A stretch of DNA of 64,000 bases from Nematostella vectensis. Its lineage: Eukaryota; Cnidaria; Anthozoa; Actiniaria; Edwardsiidae. Numbering within the stretch: position 1 is the first letter of the stretch; the number at the start of each line of letters is the position of its first letter. Below are positions 61,401 through 64,000 of the stretch, one piece after another. The translations under genes were made by a program, and so were the position numbers. Location of the stretch: the NCBI RefSeq assembly GCF_932526225.1, contig NC_064046.1, positions 15,637,408-15,701,407 of the forward strand. The letters are read 5' to 3'. The notes below the pieces were generated by a model. The model was not told where the DNA came from. It did no database searches and was given only the letters and a program-made list of their open reading frames with translations.

Positions 61401-64000
61401 AATTCCAAAAAGTAACATTAGGAAAAATAAAACAGTATACTCGGAAAAAAAGGTATATCAATCTATCGAGCGCTATGCTCTATCTTAGAATCTACTTAAT
61501 CAAGTTATTCAAGGAATCTAGTTAGTTCTTGTGTGCATAAAATATGTACAGGATCCTGAACAAAGCATGAGCACATCAAAGATGCTGAGAGTACATAAAA
61601 ATGTCAGTATACCTTCTTTTTATGTCATGACACACCAAGAACAGTATAATTAAGTATCGATATTAAAAAAAAAAAAATTAAGAAAAAAAATAGGCTATCA
61701 GCGGGAATAGAACCCGGGTCGCTGCGTTAGTAGTCAAGTGCCCGCAACGAAAGACTAACGTGGCATTGCTGAAGGGAATTTTAATGAAAATTACTTTTAA
61801 TACTAATGGTATCGTAAACTATCCCAAGCAAAGTCACCATCGGACTGGAGGTTACATTCGGGAAAAGCTTCAGGGTTACATTCGGGAATTTGTTTTACGA
61901 GTGTAACCTCCAAAAGGTTACAATCGATAATTTTTTTTCCGAATGTAAATTCCAAAAAGTAACATTAGGAAAAATAAAACAGTATACTCGGAAAAAAAGG
62001 TATATCAATCTATCGAGCGCTATGCTCTATGTTAGAATCTACTTAATCAAGTTATCCAAGGAATCTAGTTAGTTCTTGTGTGCATAAAATATGTACAGGA
62101 TCCTGAACAAAGCATGAGCACATCAAAGATGCTGAGAGTACATAAAAATGTCTCTATACCTTCTTTTTATGTCATGACACAACAAGAACAGTATAATTAA
62201 GTATCGATATTTATAAAAAAAAATAAAGAAAAAAAAAAAGGCTATCAGCGGGAATCGAACCCAGGTAGCTGCGTTAGTAGTCAAGTGCCCGCAACGAAAG
62301 ACTAACGCGGCATTGCTGAAGGGAATTGCAATGAAAATTACTTTTAATACTATTGGTATCGTAAACTTTCCCAAGCAAAGTCACCATCGGACTGGAGGTT
62401 ACATTCGGGGAAAGCTTCAGGGTTACATTCAGGAATTTGTTTTACGAGTGTAACCTCCAAAAGGTTACAATCGATAATTATTTTTCCGAATGTAAATTCC
62501 AAAAAGTACCATTAGGAAAAATAAAACAGTATACTCGGAAAAAAAGGTATATCAATCTATCGAGCGCTATGCTCTATGTTAGAATCTACTTAATCAAGAC
62601 ATCCAAGGAATCTAGTTAGTTCTTGTGTGCATAAAATATGTACAGGATCCTGAACAAAGCATGAGCACATCAAAGATGCTGAGAGTACATAAAAATGTCC
62701 CTATTCCTTCTTTTTATGTCATGACACACAAAGAACAGTAAAATTAAGTCTCGATATTTAAAAAAATAAAGAAAAAAAATAGGCTATCAGCGGGAATCGA
62801 ACCCGGGTCGCTGCGTTAGTAGTCAAGTGCCCGCAACGAAAGACTAACGTGGCATTGCTGAAGGGAATTGTAATGAAAATTACTTTTAATACTATTGGTA
62901 TCGTAAACTATCCCAAGCAAAGTCACCATCGGACTGGAGGTTACATTCGGGAAAAGCTTCAGGGTTACATTCGGGAATTTGTTTTACGAGTGTAACCTCC
63001 AAAAGGTTACACAATCGATACTTTTTTTTTTCGAATGTAAATTCCAAAAAGTAACATTAGGAAAAATAAAACAGTATACTCGGAAAAAAAGGTATATCAA
63101 CCTATCAAGCGCTATGCTCTATGTTAGAATCTACTTAATCAAGTTATCCAAGGAATCTAGTTAGTTCTTGTGTGCATAAAATATGTACAGGATCCTGAAC
63201 AAAGCATGAGCACATCAAAGATGCTGAGAGTACATAAAAATGTCCCTATACCTTCTTTTTATGTCATGACACAACAAGAACAGTATAATTAAGTATCGAT
63301 ATTTAAAAAAAAAATAAAGAAAAAAAAAATAGGCTATCAGCGGGAATCGAACCCAGGTCGCTGCGTTAGTAGTCAAGTGCCCGCAACGAAAGACTAACGT
63401 GGCATTGCTGAAGGGAATTGCAATGAAAATTACTTTTAATACTATTGGTATCGTAAACTTTCCCAAGCAAAGTCACCATCGGATGGAGGTTACATTCGGG
63501 AAAAGCTTCAGGGTTACATTCGGGAATTTGTTTTACGAGTGTAACCTCCAAAAGGTTACAATCGATAATTTTTTTTCCAAATGTAAATTCCAAAAAGTAA
63601 CATTAGGAAAAATAAAACAGTATACTCGGAAAAAAAGGTATATCAATCTATCGAGCGCTATGCTCTATGTTAGAATCTACTTAATCAAGTTATTCAAGGA
63701 ATCTAGATAGTTCTTGTGTGCATAAAATATGTACAGGATCCTGAACAAAGCATGAGCACATCAAAGATGCTGAGAGTACATAAAAATGTCAGTATACCTT
63801 CTTTTTATGTCATGACACACCAAGAACAGTATAATTAAGTATCGATATTAAAAAAAAAAATAAAGAAAAAAAAATAGGCTATCAGCGGGAATCGAACCCG
63901 GGTCGCTGCGTTAGTAGTCAAGTGCCCGCAACGAAAGACTAACGTGGCATTGCTGAAAGGAATTGTAATGAAAATTACTTTTAATACTATTGGTATCGTA

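Larger units (their letters stand above)
1..64000 (+). repeat. Tandem satellite array, about 545-bp unit, spans the whole window
   Basis: Seen directly: the motif GATCCTGAAC, or a one- or two-base variant, recurs 123 times, first at 181 and last at 63737, always on the plus strand. Spacing is 543-550 bp for most units, 510-520 bp for 15 units, 347-355 bp for 12 units and 296 bp once. There is no gap, inversion or foreign insertion. Both edges cut a unit, so the array is longer than the window. The pattern is that of a eukaryotic satellite kept similar by unequal exchange or gene conversion. No centromeric role can be shown from sequence alone. Confidence 0.99.
51681..64000 (+). repeat. Right zone: diverged full-length units
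   Basis: Anchors: 51725, 52271, 52815, 53360, 53909, 54456, 55003, 55552, 56097, 56643, 57187, 57734, 58282, 58827, 59372, 59916, 60460, 61005, 61552, 62099, 62646, 63191, 63737. Spacing is 544-549 bp, with no short or 26-bp-deleted unit. BamHI is lost at 58827 and 60460 (TGATCC). ATGTCAGTATACC marks units near 58333, 61613 and 63787, with a one-base variant near 61053. No simple dimer pattern is evident, and private changes are more frequent than at 36-51 kb. Confidence 0.9.

Noticed and set aside
63399-63710. 103-codon frame (also 53022-53333)
   Set aside because: This is two adjacent repeat frames joined by chance where run lengths keep the phase; no initiation context or domain.
1-64000. 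CRISPR array
   Set aside because: Repeat units are about 545 bp with no short repeat and unique spacer alternation; all of the unit is conserved.

Overview
The whole 64 kb window is one uninterrupted tandem satellite array. I see no protein-coding gene, rRNA, transposon insertion or CRISPR array in it. The DNA is strongly A/T-rich, full of A- and T-runs, and every repeat unit points the same way. Both window edges fall inside units, so the array continues on each side. Layout and composition suggest eukaryotic heterochromatin (centromeric, pericentromeric or subtelomeric). The species cannot be told from the sequence.

Units were phased by eye on a near-invariant GATCCTGAAC motif, usually part of a BamHI site. 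I counted 123 anchors, first at 181 and last at 63737. The full unit is about 543-550 bp. In order it holds: a conserved unique block of about 110 bp; an A-rich tract; a 71-nt tRNA-like segment on the minus strand with an exact Pol III B box; a conserved spacer with a small GAAA-loop hairpin; a 125-bp zone of direct and inverted copies of a TTACATTCGG motif; and a conserved A/T-rich tail with a GC-containing dyad. On the minus strand the A-rich tract reads as a T-run just past the B box, where a Pol III terminator would lie. The tRNA-like body is eroded, so this is a relic or a promoter-like module, not a working tRNA.

The array is zoned. From 1 to about 20.2 kb, full units are mixed with 12 short units of about 350 bp (a recurrent 194-bp deletion ending at the B box) and most of the 514-520 bp units (a 26-bp deletion in a hairpin arm). 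These form a 1.41-kb trimer and larger duplications at offsets of 4,786, 1,444 and 2,987 bp. One chimeric 296-bp unit lies at 19888-20183. From 20.2 to 25.0 kb, full and 514-520 bp units alternate. From 25.0 to 35.4 kb all units are full length. From 35.4 to 51.3 kb the array is built of 1,090/1,091-bp dimers, organised into a very recent 7,092-bp duplication whose second copy carries one extra dimer. From 51.3 to 64 kb units are full length and more diverged. Part of that zone (52.8-55.0 kb) repeats in order the unit types of 26.1-29.9 kb with three units missing.

All open reading frames (up to 103 codons) are read-through of the repeat. They recur once per unit and carry no recognisable domain. 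The points of interest are therefore structural: the Pol III-like module, the recurrent deletion junctions, and the nested higher-order repeats that record unequal exchange.
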